Of a DNA stretch of 64,000 nt, positions 27,029 to 35,936 are shown one piece after another. The position numbers and the translations under genes were made by a program. The stretch spans positions 248,001 to 312,000 of the forward strand of contig CALLPN010000001.1 of assembly GCA_938015435.1 (NCBI GenBank), given 5' to 3'. Numbering within the stretch: position 1 is the first letter of the stretch; each line of letters starts with the position of its first letter. The DNA is from an uncultured Saprospiraceae bacterium (GTDB lineage Bacteria; Bacteroidota; Bacteroidia; Chitinophagales; Saprospiraceae). The notes below the pieces were generated by a model. That model searched no databases. It was not told where the DNA came from and worked only from the letters and a program-made list of their open reading frames with translations.

Positions 27029-27502
27029 ATGGCAAAATTTTACACCCTATCCAAAGAACAAGTTATCAACTGTACGCTAGATGAAGCTTGGGATTTTTTT
27101 TCCTCCCCTCGTAATTTAAAGGAAATCACACCCGATTATTTAGGTTTTGAGATTACCTCTCCAAACCTTGCTGATAAGATGTATCAAGGTCAGATTATTT
27201 CTTACAGGGTCTCTCCACTCTTAGGTATTAAGATGAATTGGATGACTGAAATCAATCATGTAGAAGATAAAAAATATTTTGTAGATAACCAAAGGTTTGG
27301 ACCATATACGATGTGGCATCATCAACATTGGTTTGAAGAAGTACCCAATGGAGTCAAGATGAAAGATATCATTACTTATGTGATGCCTTTAGGTCCTTTG
27401 GGTAGAATAGCCCATTGGCTATTTGTAAGAAAGAAACTAGAGGGTATTTTTGAGTATAGAAAAATTGTGACTGATCGATTATTTGGTGAGACGAAAGTTT
27501 AA
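27029..27502 (+). CDS. SRPBCC-family (START-like) protein
   Basis: 157 residues matching the bacterial SRPBCC ligand-binding group often annotated as a cell-division-inhibitor-like or cyclase/dehydrase-type protein. Recognisable blocks are DEAWDFFSSPRNLKEITPD near 18-36 and RFGPYTMWHHQHWFEEV near 90-106. The fold forms a hydrophobic cavity for lipids or other small hydrophobic ligands. No signal peptide. The ligand is unknown. A 33-codon fragment-like frame follows before the next terminator. Confidence 0.82.
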   Translation: MAKFYTLSKEQVINCTLDEAWDFFSSPRNLKEITPDYLGFEITSPNLADKMYQGQIISYRVSPLLGIKMNWMTEINHVEDKKYFVDNQRFGPYTMWHHQHWFEEVPNGVKMKDIITYVMPLGPLGRIAHWLFVRKKLEGIFEYRKIVTDRLFGETKV

Positions 27503-27661
27503 GCAAGCGCGACTTTCGGATTACGAAAAGACATTTTATTAGAAGAGTTTTACGAGTGTATGAACCGCAAAGATAAAGAAGAGCGCAAAGCTAATTGGAC
27601 TTGGGCCCTTAACGAATGTTTGAAGAGATATTCATATTTAGGCGGCTTAAGCAAGGTCTAA
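27503..27661 (+). other. Short open frame of uncertain status after the SRPBCC gene
   Basis: Directly after the SRPBCC stop, the same frame stays open for 52 codons to a TAA at 27659-27661. The only ATG is at 27560, giving 33 residues (MNRKDKEERKANWTWALNEC and on). Its composition is protein-like, but no family is recognisable. It may be a real small protein, or the remnant of a longer gene. Nothing else is seen between here and the terminator at 27721. Confidence 0.3.
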
Positions 27662-27720
27662 TATTTTTCACATCGAAGGAGGAAGTGTTGGATTTACTAA
27701 AGCATAACATGTAAAATAAG

Positions 27721-27767
27721 AAGAGTGGTATTGAAATATTTCTAGATACTTCAATACCACTCTTTTT
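27721..27767. terminator. Bidirectional terminator between SRPBCC region and tpiA
   Basis: AAGAGTGGTATTGAA (27721-27735) pairs perfectly with TTCAATACCACTCTT (27750-27764) across a 14-nt loop, with T tracts on the plus side. It sits between convergent transcription units and is 40 bp past the tpiA stop. Confidence 0.85.
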
Positions 27768-27807
27768 ACTCAATTGAATATTTCTTATTCCATAAAGAAC
27801 AAACTAA

Positions 27808-28572
27808 CTAAGACTTAGCCAGCGCTTCCATTATCTCTTTAAATCCATCAGCATTGAGAGATGCTCCCCCTACTAAGGCACCATCAACATCTGCTCCTGT
27901 GAAGATATCACTTGCGTTGGCAGGTTTTACAGATCCGCCATATAATATACTAAGGTTATCAGCGATTGATTCAGATTTTTCTGATACAATCATTCCTCTT
28001 AGAGCTGCGTGCATTTCTTGTGCTTGCTCTGGTGACGCAGTCTCGCCTGTACCTATAGCCCATATTGGCTCATAAGCGACGATGATACTTGACCACTGCT
28101 CATCCGTTAAGTGAAATAACCCTTCTCTGATTTGATCACTTACATAAGCCACATGATCTCCTGACTTACGTATTTCGAGAGATTCTCCACAGCAAAAAAT
28201 GACTTGGAGTCCATTAGCTAGTGCCGTATCTACTTTTTGAGCCAATTGCTCATTGTTTTCATAAAAGTACTCTCTACGCTCGCTATGACCGATTACCACA
28301 TATGGTACGGCGATAGAGGACAACATACTTGCTGAGATCTCACCAGTATAAGCACCGGATTCTTCCTGATGACAATTCTGAGCGGCTACATCTATACCGA
28401 TGATATGCATAAGCATATCCACACCATTTTTGAGGTATATGGATGGCACAGCCAGAACTGTATGTATCTCCTTAGGAGGATTAGTAGCTGATATATCACG
28501 TATGAGCTGCAGCGCATCATCATAATTCTTATTCATTTTCCAATTTCCTGCTGCTATCTTTCTTCTTGACAT
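27808..28572 (-). CDS. tpiA: Triosephosphate isomerase
   Basis: 254 residues from ATG 28572, the normal family length. The longer TTG start at 28605 is rejected since it would fall inside an exact -7 box (28603-28610). Catalytic residues are all present: Lys12 in GNWKMN, His96 in VIGHSERRE and Glu168 in AYEPIWAIGTG. The phosphate-binding YGGSVKPAN motif is near the C-terminus. It interconverts dihydroxyacetone phosphate and glyceraldehyde 3-phosphate in glycolysis and gluconeogenesis. It is divergent from ppk. Confidence 0.97.
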   Translation of the reverse strand: MSRRKIAAGNWKMNKNYDDALQLIRDISATNPPKEIHTVLAVPSIYLKNGVDMLMHIIGIDVAAQNCHQEESGAYTGEISASMLSSIAVPYVVIGHSERREYFYENNEQLAQKVDTALANGLQVIFCCGESLEIRKSGDHVAYVSDQIREGLFHLTDEQWSSIIVAYEPIWAIGTGETASPEQAQEMHAALRGMIVSEKSESIADNLSILYGGSVKPANASDIFTGADVDGALVGGASLNADGFKEIMEALAKS

Positions 28573-28602
28573 TTGTCTATTTTGATTATTAATGTAAGAT
28601 GA

Positions 28603-28610
28603 CAAAAATA
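28603..28610 (-). promoter_or_regulatory. -7 box of tpiA
   Basis: CAAAAATA on the plus strand reads TATTTTTG, an exact TAnnTTTG on the minus strand, 31 bp upstream of the chosen ATG. Confidence 0.45.
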
Positions 28611-28648
28611 CAAGGATAATTAATCATACATAGTGTTATGATTGCTCT

Positions 28649-28656
28649 TATATTTG
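28649..28656 (+). promoter_or_regulatory. -7 box of ppk
   Basis: TATATTTG, an exact TAnnTTTG, 33 bp before the ppk start codon; it is divergent from the tpiA box with 38 bp between them. Confidence 0.5.
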
Positions 28657-28688
28657 ATCAGCGAAAAGAATAACTACATTTCAACTAT

Positions 28689-30788
28689 ATGACACCATAC
28701 ATACACCGAGATATTAGCTGGTTAGCGTTTAACTATAGAGTGCTCCAAGAGGCAAAAGACAACTCTGTCCCATTATACGAAAAGATCAAATTCTTAGCCA
28801 TATACTCGTCTAATCTAGATGAATTCTTTAGAGTAAGAGTAGCCAATCACCGTAATATCGTACGTGCAGGGAAGAAGACCAGAAAAAATCTTGATTTCGA
28901 ACCAGAAAATATATTAAAAGAGATTCTCAAGATAGTCAATGAACAGCAAGAAGAGTTTAGTGACATATTTGAGCGTAAAATCGTACCTAATTTGGCCAAA
29001 AATGGTATGAATATCAAAAGAAGAAAAAAACTTTCTGATGCTCAAATCGAATATATCGAAGAGTACTTTAATGAGTACATGCTCCCTTTTGTGCAACCAG
29101 TACTACTTGTAGGTAAGAAAATTAGACCCTTCCTCAATAATGCGTCCCTATATCTAGCCCTCATCATGACAAGCATTGAAGAGACCGACCAAGATGGATT
29201 CCATTATGCGATCGTCAAAGTACCTTCTGATCATCTTCCTCGATACCTTGAGCTTCCGACAAACAATGAAGATGAAAAGGATTACATCATATTGGATGAT
29301 ATAGTAAGGCACAATATTCGTAACCTATTTCCAGGTTACAATATCCACGATAGTCACTCTATCAAACTGACAAGAGATGCAGAGTTATATATCGACGATG
29401 AGTACAGCGGTGATCTCATAGAGAAGATCAAAAAGAGTTTGAATAAAAGAAGCGTTGGTACAGCCTCTAGGTTGGTATATGACCGTAACATACCTGACCA
29501 CTTATTATCGTTCTTACAAAACGTATTCGAACTGGACAACTATGATCTCTTGCCTGAGGGTAGATATCATAACAACTTCGACCTTTTCAAATTTCCATGG
29601 AAAGGTGAAAAGCACTTAAAAGATAAACCTCAGCCGCCACTAAAGATGCATCGTGTCGAGGATGCTGAATCGATATTCGATGAGATCAAGAAAGGAGACA
29701 TACTCAATCATGTACCTTATCATAGCTATGAGCCAGTAGTGAAATTCTTCGAAGATGCTGCGACGGATCCTAATGTAACACATATTAAGATCATACAATA
29801 TAGAGTCGCCAAGATATCACGAATCATGGATGCACTTATGTTGGCCGTAAAGAATGGTAAGCAAGTCTCGGCGTTCGTAGAGATCAAAGCTAGGTTTGAT
29901 GAAGCGGCTAACCTTCAATGGGGCGAACGCTTAGAAAAAGCTGGCGTAGCGGTAAACTATAGTATTCCAGGACTAAAGGTCCACTCCAAAATGACTATTG
30001 TTAGACGTATCGAAAAGGAAAAAGCTAAAATTTACTGTTACTTCAGTACCGGTAACTTCCATGAAGATACTGCTATGCTCTATTCCGATATTGGGATATT
30101 TACTGCGAACAAAAACTTAACCAGCGAAGCAACGAGAGTCTTCTCTTATCTAGAGACTAAAAATAGGCCACCGAAGCCATTCAAATACCTTGCTGTAGGT
30201 CAATTTAATCTTAAACCCATGTTACTAGACCTGATCGCGTATGAGACTGCACAGGCAGATAAGGGTAAAGCAGCAGAGATAATTTTGAAAATGAATAGCC
30301 TTCAGGATAGTGAAATGATAGAGGCGTTATATAAGGCAAGCAAAAAAGGAGTACAGATAAAACTAATCATCAGAGGAATATGCTCCTTAGTCCCTGGAAT
30401 CGAAAAAATAAGTGAAAACATTAATGCTATTTCCATCGTGGATAGATACCTCGAACATTCAAGAATATTCTATTTCCATCATGGTGGTGAAGAACTGACG
30501 TATTTATCATCAGCAGATTGGATGGTGCGTAATCTACATCATAGAGTAGAGACCATATTCCCAATCTTAGACGAAAGTATAAAAGAAACTATCAAAGATC
30601 TATTGCACATTCAACTTAATGATAATGTAAAGGCTAGACTTATAGACTTGAAGAAAAACAATTCTTATGTTCGTGATACTACCGATTTAGCAATCCGATC
30701 ACAAGTTGAAACATACTATTACCTTAAAAGAAAACTGGAACAAGAAAAAGTAGAATTGGACAACGAAAAAGGCGATACTGAGGCATAA
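28689..30788 (+). CDS. ppk1: Polyphosphate kinase 1
   Basis: 699 residues, the standard PPK1 length. The N-terminal domain begins IHRDISWLAFNYRVLQEA. The catalytic autophosphorylated histidine is His432 in LKVHSKM, and a second conserved histidine is in LEHSRIFYF near 595. Other signatures include EIKARFDEAANLQWGERLE and YFSTGNFHEDTAMLYSD. The enzyme polymerises the terminal phosphate of ATP into inorganic polyphosphate and also runs in reverse, at the inner membrane face. No exopolyphosphatase gene is adjacent, but the SixA-like phosphatase family elsewhere in the window is sometimes found near ppk in other genomes. Confidence 0.97.
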   Translation: MTPYIHRDISWLAFNYRVLQEAKDNSVPLYEKIKFLAIYSSNLDEFFRVRVANHRNIVRAGKKTRKNLDFEPENILKEILKIVNEQQEEFSDIFERKIVPNLAKNGMNIKRRKKLSDAQIEYIEEYFNEYMLPFVQPVLLVGKKIRPFLNNASLYLALIMTSIEETDQDGFHYAIVKVPSDHLPRYLELPTNNEDEKDYIILDDIVRHNIRNLFPGYNIHDSHSIKLTRDAELYIDDEYSGDLIEKIKKSLNKRSVGTASRLVYDRNIPDHLLSFLQNVFELDNYDLLPEGRYHNNFDLFKFPWKGEKHLKDKPQPPLKMHRVEDAESIFDEIKKGDILNHVPYHSYEPVVKFFEDAATDPNVTHIKIIQYRVAKISRIMDALMLAVKNGKQVSAFVEIKARFDEAANLQWGERLEKAGVAVNYSIPGLKVHSKMTIVRRIEKEKAKIYCYFSTGNFHEDTAMLYSDIGIFTANKNLTSEATRVFSYLETKNRPPKPFKYLAVGQFNLKPMLLDLIAYETAQADKGKAAEIILKMNSLQDSEMIEALYKASKKGVQIKLIIRGICSLVPGIEKISENINAISIVDRYLEHSRIFYFHHGGEELTYLSSADWMVRNLHHRVETIFPILDESIKETIKDLLHIQLNDNVKARLIDLKKNNSYVRDTTDLAIRSQVETYYYLKRKLEQEKVELDNEKGDTEA

Positions 30789-30893
30789 ATCGTAATACCC
30801 CTGCGCCTTTTGGTTTTAATAGCCTCAGATACCTAAGGAAGAATTGCAAGCTCATAAGGAAGTATTGCCATTCTATACGCTACTGTGCTCCTC

Positions 30894-30901
30894 TATATTT
30901 G
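30894..30901 (+). promoter_or_regulatory. -7 box of the thioredoxin gene
   Basis: TATATTTG, an exact TAnnTTTG, 26 bp before ATG 30927. Its position inside the longer open frame excludes the GTG start at 30885. Confidence 0.5.
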
Positions 30902-30926
30902 TACCAAACAATATAACATTACAATT

Positions 30927-31247
30927 ATGAAAGCTATCAAAAATAACAAAGAGTTCAACAAGCTTATAAAATCTGACGTACCCGTATTACTAGACTTCTA
31001 TGCAGACTGGTGTGGACCGTGTAAAGTACTAATGCCTACAGTAGAAAAACTTGCTGAAGAGTACGAAGGAAAAGTAGAAGTACGGAAGATAAATATCGAT
31101 AATAACCAAGCTATAGCTCAAAAATTTGGAGTGAAAAGCATACCGCAATTATTCTTTATGAAAGGAAACAAGGTGCTCGATAAGCTGCAAGGTGGCATAG
31201 GCGAACATATTATTCGTAAAAAATTAGATAAGTTGGCTAAAGCTTAA
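30927..31247 (+). CDS. trxA: Thioredoxin
   Basis: 106 residues from ATG 30927, the normal size of thioredoxin. The redox motif WCGPC gives Cys29 and Cys32, preceded by LLDFYAD; the cis-proline region is SIPQLFFM. No signal peptide, so it is a cytoplasmic disulfide reductase fed by thioredoxin reductase, supplying ribonucleotide reductase and others. It is a single gene, ended by the hairpin at 31276. Confidence 0.95.
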   Translation: MKAIKNNKEFNKLIKSDVPVLLDFYADWCGPCKVLMPTVEKLAEEYEGKVEVRKINIDNNQAIAQKFGVKSIPQLFFMKGNKVLDKLQGGIGEHIIRKKLDKLAKA

Positions 31248-31275
31248 TATGTACAAATGTAAACGAGCAAGTCTT

Positions 31276-31309
31276 AAATGTGATACAATCAACCTTGTAT
31301 CACATTTTT
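31276..31309 (+). terminator. Terminator after the thioredoxin gene
   Basis: AAATGTGATACAA (31276-31288) pairs with TTGTATCACATTT (31295-31307) over a 6-nt loop, followed by Ts. The 220 bp from here to thrA contain no further gene and no leader-peptide-type attenuator that I can see. Confidence 0.85.
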
Positions 31310-31528
31310 GTTTATTGAGTATAATTAAGCCCAATTAGATATCATACTTTCTTATAAATCATGTTATTCGTGATGTGAGATTTGGTATTTCACTAATACA
31401 ATTCTACCTTAACAATAGTCTGCAAAAGACCCAATATAAACTCATTTAAAAAATATATTATTTCCTGGAATTAACCCATCAATAGATCCCCATATGTATT
31501 AATTTTACTATATCAAACATATTGGAAT

Positions 31529-33958
31529 ATGATCGTAATGAAATTTGGTGGTACAAGCGTAGCCACTCACAATAACATCCAAAGGATAAAAGGAATTATC
31601 GAGCAAACCAAAGAACCATGTCTAGTAGTCGTATCGGCTATATCCAAGGCTACAGATCAACTGCTAGAAATCGCTAACAGCTCTTTATCCAACCAATATC
31701 AACCTCTTGTTTTGGCATTAAAGCAGAGGCATTTTGATTTGATAGACAGCCTCTTTCAGGCCGAGCATGTAGATAGAATCAAAGGACATGTCTCAGAACA
31801 TGTTGACCAACTCAACGATATCTGCCACAGTATCTTTGTAATCCAAGAAAGATCCAATAAAATACTAGCTCGTATTCAAAGTTTTGGAGAGTTGATGTCT
31901 TCATATATTCTTAGAGAATACTTTACTCAAGAAGGCATAGATATAGAATGGATGGATAGCCGCAAGATGATCAGAGCCAATGGCAAATATGAAAGGGCTG
32001 TAGTTGACTCCGACATCACGACTGAGCTCATGAGTAGTATCGATCATAATCGTAATTATATCGCTGGAGGATTTGTGGCATCCAATGAAAACGGAGAGAC
32101 TACCCTACTCGGCAGAGGTGGATCTGACTACTCTGCTGCATTATACGCATCTGGAATCAAAGCTAGTAAGCTCGAGATCTGGAGTGATGTTAGCGGTATG
32201 CAAAATGCTAACCCAAGAGTAGTAAAAGAAGCTGGACCGATTAGAGAAATGAGTTATAAGGAAGCTTTCGAAATGGCATTCTTTGGAGCCAAAGTACTCT
32301 ACCCTCCTACCATCAAACCCGTGATGGAAAATGGAATTCCGCTTTATCTTAAAAATACATTTCACCCAGAGCAAGATGGAACCTACATAAGTGAATCTGG
32401 AGGACAAGACGAAAGCAAAATCAAAGGAGTCTCTTCTCTCCCTGACATTAGTATCATTAATATATCTGGTGTAGGTCTCGCAAAAGAAAAAGGGACCGCA
32501 CGTAGAGTTTTCCAGGCATTAGAAGAAGCCAATGTCAATGTGATCCTGATCACACAAAGTTGCTCAGAGCAAAGCATCTGCTTAGGACTAAGTGCCGAGG
32601 ATGCAGAAGCTGCAGTTGAGAGCATCAATGCTGCATTCCGTAAAGAAATTAGTAATGGGATGTTGAATGAAGTCGAAATATCTCATGATCAGTGTATAAT
32701 AGCCGTGATTGGAGACAGCATGAAAAATACGGTAGGCCTTAGCGGAAAAATGTTTTCTGCACTGGGCAAAAATGGAATCAATATCAGAGCTATAGCCCAA
32801 GGAGCATCGGAGCGAAATATATCTCTCGTCGTCGATAAAAAAGATGAAAGTAAAGCGATCAATATCATCCATCAGAAATTTTTCCAGAAAGCACTAAAGA
32901 AAGTTCACCTCTACATCGCGGGTGTAGGTAATGTAGGAGATCAATTTCTACAGGTACTTAAGAAGCAAAGAAAACTTCTACTGGACCAAAACAAAATCGA
33001 CATCAAAATAGTGGGCGTAGCCAACAGCTCGAAAATGCTACATGAGCCTTACGGATTGACAGATCATCAGATTGATATGCTTAGAGAAGAAGGTGATGAT
33101 TATACTAACTTTGATCAGTTCATTGATAACGCAATACAAGACAATTATTACAATAGTATCTTCATAGATAACACTGCATCGCAGATCGTAAGCGATAGAT
33201 ATAAGAAAGCATTAGAAGCTAGTATTTCTGTCGTCGCTTGTAACAAGATCGCTTGTAGTTCTTCTTATCCTAGTTATATCGATTTGATAAACACGGCAAG
33301 AGAAAAGAACTGTGATTTCAAATACGAAACTGCCGTGGGTGCTGCATTACCAATAATAAAAACGATCCAAGACATCATGCTCAGTGGGGATCATATCAAT
33401 AGGATTCAGGCGGTACTCAGTGGTAGTCTAAATTTTATATTCAACAAATATGACACCTCTCTACCCTTTGCAGATATAGTACGTCAAGCGAAAGATGAAG
33501 GTTATACAGAACCGAATCCATTACTCGATTTGGGAGGTACCGACGTCATGAGAAAAATCTTAATCCTTTCAAGAGAAGCAGGATATATCAAAGAGATGTC
33601 AGATGTAAGTTTCAATGGATTCTTACCAGAGAGTGTGGCGAATGCTTCAGATAATGATATCATGTTTTCTGAGATGCTAAAACATGAAGCACATTTCGCA
33701 GCGATATATAATAAAGCCAACGAAAATGGTAATAGACTTAAAGTAGTAGCGGAACTTAATCACGGTAATCTATCTGTTGAATTGAGAGAAGTATCTTCAG
33801 AAAGTCCATTCTTTCATCTAGAAGGAAAAGATAATATAGTAGCAATGCATACAGAGAGATATATCAATGAACCTATTATAATAAAAGGCGCAGGTGCAGG
33901 TGCTGAGATTACCGCCAGCGGAGTATTTTCTGATGTAATGAAAGTTATAAACGTTTAA
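31529..33958 (+). CDS. thrA: Bifunctional aspartokinase / homoserine dehydrogenase
   Basis: 809 residues, standard ThrA size. The aspartokinase domain (1 to about 290) opens VMKFGGTSVATHNNIQ and carries GRGGSDYSAALYA. Two ACT-type regulatory segments follow (about 305-455; VGLAKEKGTARRVFQAL). The homoserine dehydrogenase part (about 460-809) has the NAD(P) fold IAGVGNVGDQFL and the catalytic block FKYETAVGAALPIIKTI. It makes the first and third steps from aspartate to threonine. ThrC starts 9 nt after its stop. No thrB lies between them. Confidence 0.96.
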   Translation: MIVMKFGGTSVATHNNIQRIKGIIEQTKEPCLVVVSAISKATDQLLEIANSSLSNQYQPLVLALKQRHFDLIDSLFQAEHVDRIKGHVSEHVDQLNDICHSIFVIQERSNKILARIQSFGELMSSYILREYFTQEGIDIEWMDSRKMIRANGKYERAVVDSDITTELMSSIDHNRNYIAGGFVASNENGETTLLGRGGSDYSAALYASGIKASKLEIWSDVSGMQNANPRVVKEAGPIREMSYKEAFEMAFFGAKVLYPPTIKPVMENGIPLYLKNTFHPEQDGTYISESGGQDESKIKGVSSLPDISIINISGVGLAKEKGTARRVFQALEEANVNVILITQSCSEQSICLGLSAEDAEAAVESINAAFRKEISNGMLNEVEISHDQCIIAVIGDSMKNTVGLSGKMFSALGKNGINIRAIAQGASERNISLVVDKKDESKAINIIHQKFFQKALKKVHLYIAGVGNVGDQFLQVLKKQRKLLLDQNKIDIKIVGVANSSKMLHEPYGLTDHQIDMLREEGDDYTNFDQFIDNAIQDNYYNSIFIDNTASQIVSDRYKKALEASISVVACNKIACSSSYPSYIDLINTAREKNCDFKYETAVGAALPIIKTIQDIMLSGDHINRIQAVLSGSLNFIFNKYDTSLPFADIVRQAKDEGYTEPNPLLDLGGTDVMRKILILSREAGYIKEMSDVSFNGFLPESVANASDNDIMFSEMLKHEAHFAAIYNKANENGNRLKVVAELNHGNLSVELREVSSESPFFHLEGKDNIVAMHTERYINEPIIIKGAGAGAEITASGVFSDVMKVINV

Positions 33959-33967
33959 TTCGAATCG

Positions 33968-35242
33968 ATGATTTATATTAATACAAAAGACGCAACCGAA
34001 CAAGTTAACTTTCGTCAAGCGACTATCAATGGACTAGCGAAGAAGGGGGGACTTTATGTACCACAAACCATTCCTTCATTGGATAAGAAGTGGATAGACA
34101 ATATAGAAAACCTGCCTGATCACGAAATTGGTTTTCATGTCATGAGACAGCTCATCGATCCAGAATCTCTTACTGATAATCAACTGAAAGAAATCGTATC
34201 AGAAACATTATCATTTGATATTCCAGTTGTTGATCTCGGCAATAGAACTAATGTCTTAGAATTGTTTCATGGACCGACACTAGCCTTTAAGGATGTAGGC
34301 GCTAGATTTATGTCACGATGCTTGGGTCAGTTTAGTAATGAAGAAGAAGTAAATGTATTGGTGGCTACTTCTGGTGATACAGGTAGTGCAGTAGCTAGCG
34401 GGTTCTTCGGAGTAGAAGGTGTTAAAGTGACTATTTTATTTCCTAAAGGAAAGGTCAGTAATTTCCAAGAATATCAAATGAGTTCGCTAGGACATAATAT
34501 CAAAGCCGTAGAAGTAGAAGGTACATTCGACGATTGCCAAGCTTTGGTAAAGCAAGCTTTCAGAGATAAAGATCTTAACAAAAAATATAACCTTAGTAGT
34601 GCTAACTCTATTAATGTAGCCAGACTATTACCGCAATGTCTTTATTACTTTCTGGCCTACAAACAGATGAAACAAAGAGGGCTGGCTAATGAATTAGTGA
34701 TCTCAGTACCGAGTGGGAATTTTGGGAACATCACAGCTGGAATACTTGCTAAAAAAATGGGGCTTCCTATCAAGCGATTCGTTGCTGCCAATAATGCCAA
34801 CGATACATTCTATCAATACATCCAAACAGGCAATTGGAAAACTAAGCCTTCGGTTCAGACTTTCTCTAATGCGATGGATGTGGGGGCACCGAGTAATTTT
34901 GATCGCATACGTCATTTCTACAATGGTAACTACGATCAGCTTAGTCAAGAAATAAAAGCATACACCTACTCCGATGAAGATACGCTCACGAAGATGAAGT
35001 CTTACTATCAAGCGAGCGAATATGTGTTGGATCCTCATGGAGCCGTAGGCTTGTTAGCTCTAGATGCTGACTTATCTCCATCAGAGCAAGGCATCTTTTT
35101 GGCTACCGCCCACCCTAAAAAATTTGAATCTGTGGTTATACAAGCTATTCCTGACTATCCCATCCAAGAGGTAAACCTCAACGGATGTAAAAAATCGGAG
35201 ATCGCTAATGATTATAAAGCGTTTGTTGCTGAGATAGGATAA
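33968..35242 (+). CDS. thrC: Threonine synthase
   Basis: 424 residues with the PLP lysine in HGPTLAFKDVG (Lys108) and the phosphate-binding ATSGDTGSAVASGF near 137-150. The N-terminus YINTKDATEQVNFRQATINGLA is typical of the family. It converts O-phosphohomoserine to threonine. It starts 9 nt after thrA and shares its transcript. Its substrate needs homoserine kinase, whose gene is missing from this cluster and the rest of the window. Confidence 0.96.
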   Translation: MIYINTKDATEQVNFRQATINGLAKKGGLYVPQTIPSLDKKWIDNIENLPDHEIGFHVMRQLIDPESLTDNQLKEIVSETLSFDIPVVDLGNRTNVLELFHGPTLAFKDVGARFMSRCLGQFSNEEEVNVLVATSGDTGSAVASGFFGVEGVKVTILFPKGKVSNFQEYQMSSLGHNIKAVEVEGTFDDCQALVKQAFRDKDLNKKYNLSSANSINVARLLPQCLYYFLAYKQMKQRGLANELVISVPSGNFGNITAGILAKKMGLPIKRFVAANNANDTFYQYIQTGNWKTKPSVQTFSNAMDVGAPSNFDRIRHFYNGNYDQLSQEIKAYTYSDEDTLTKMKSYYQASEYVLDPHGAVGLLALDADLSPSEQGIFLATAHPKKFESVVIQAIPDYPIQEVNLNGCKKSEIANDYKAFVAEIG

Positions 35243-35260
35243 TCATACTCTTCCAACATT

Positions 35261-35307
35261 TACCTACCTTAACCAAACAATTATAGCTGTCATCTATTAG
35301 GTAGGTA
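35261..35307. repeat. Inverted repeat upstream of the ubiX-like gene
   Basis: TACCTACC (35261-35268) and GGTAGGTA (35300-35307) are perfect 8-bp inverted copies separated by 31 nt, ending 14 bp before the ubiX-like start codon. It could form a leader hairpin or be an operator; chance cannot be excluded. Confidence 0.3.
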
Positions 35308-35321
35308 TCAATAACGAAGCA

Positions 35322-35882
35322 ATGAAGAAAAAGATAGTCTTAGCCATAGGCGGATCAAGTGGCAGTATATACGCTAAACTACTACTAGACAAACTCTCTT
35401 CACGAGAAGATATTACACTTGGAGTGGTGATGACTAAAAATGCAAAAATCAATTGGGAGATAGAACTGGGCCCTTGGGATACCAAGGCGTATGATGTCGA
35501 TTATTATGAAAACAATGATTTCTTTGCACCATTCGCTTCTGGATCAGCACAATATGAATCTATGATCGTATGTCCTTGCTCTATGGGCTTGCTCTCTAGA
35601 ATCAATCATGGCATATCTAACGATCTCATTACACGAGCTTCAGATGTCATTCTAAAAGAGCGCAGGAAGTTGATCATAGTTCCTCGTGAAGCTCCATATA
35701 GTCTTATTCACCTTCGTAACATGACAGCATTAACAGAAGCAGGGGCAATTATATGTCCAGCTACTCCTTCATTCTACTCTAACCCAACTACATTGGACGA
35801 GATAGCTCTTACTGTTGTAGATAGAGTAATAGATCTTGCTGGCATCATGCAAACAGATACTTTTAGATGGGGCGAGAGTTAG
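35322..35882 (+). CDS. ubiX: UbiX-family flavin prenyltransferase
   Basis: 186 residues, normal UbiX size. The N-terminal FMN-binding loop is VLAIGGSSGSIYAKLLLDKL, with later conserved blocks MIVCPCSMGLLSRI and VPREAPYSLIHLRNM. UbiX attaches a dimethylallyl group to FMN, making the prenylated FMN cofactor of UbiD-type decarboxylases. No ubiD gene is in the window. It follows thrC after 79 bp, on the same strand, but an inverted repeat intervenes. Confidence 0.93.
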   Translation: MKKKIVLAIGGSSGSIYAKLLLDKLSSREDITLGVVMTKNAKINWEIELGPWDTKAYDVDYYENNDFFAPFASGSAQYESMIVCPCSMGLLSRINHGISNDLITRASDVILKERRKLIIVPREAPYSLIHLRNMTALTEAGAIICPATPSFYSNPTTLDEIALTVVDRVIDLAGIMQTDTFRWGES

Positions 35883-35887
35883 ATTTG
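35880..35887 (+). promoter_or_regulatory. -7 box before the DUF2461 gene
   Basis: TAGATTTG, an exact TAnnTTTG, overlapping the ubiX stop codon and 49 bp before the DUF2461 start. The -33 element is only a run of Ts. Confidence 0.35.
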
Positions 35888-35936
35888 GAATCCAAACTAA
35901 TTTTCATCAACTTTATATTACAAATTATACTATTAT

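Noticed and set aside
31310..31528. Threonine attenuator leader before thrA
   Set aside because: No short ORF rich in Thr/Ile codons and no alternative terminator hairpin after the trxA terminator.
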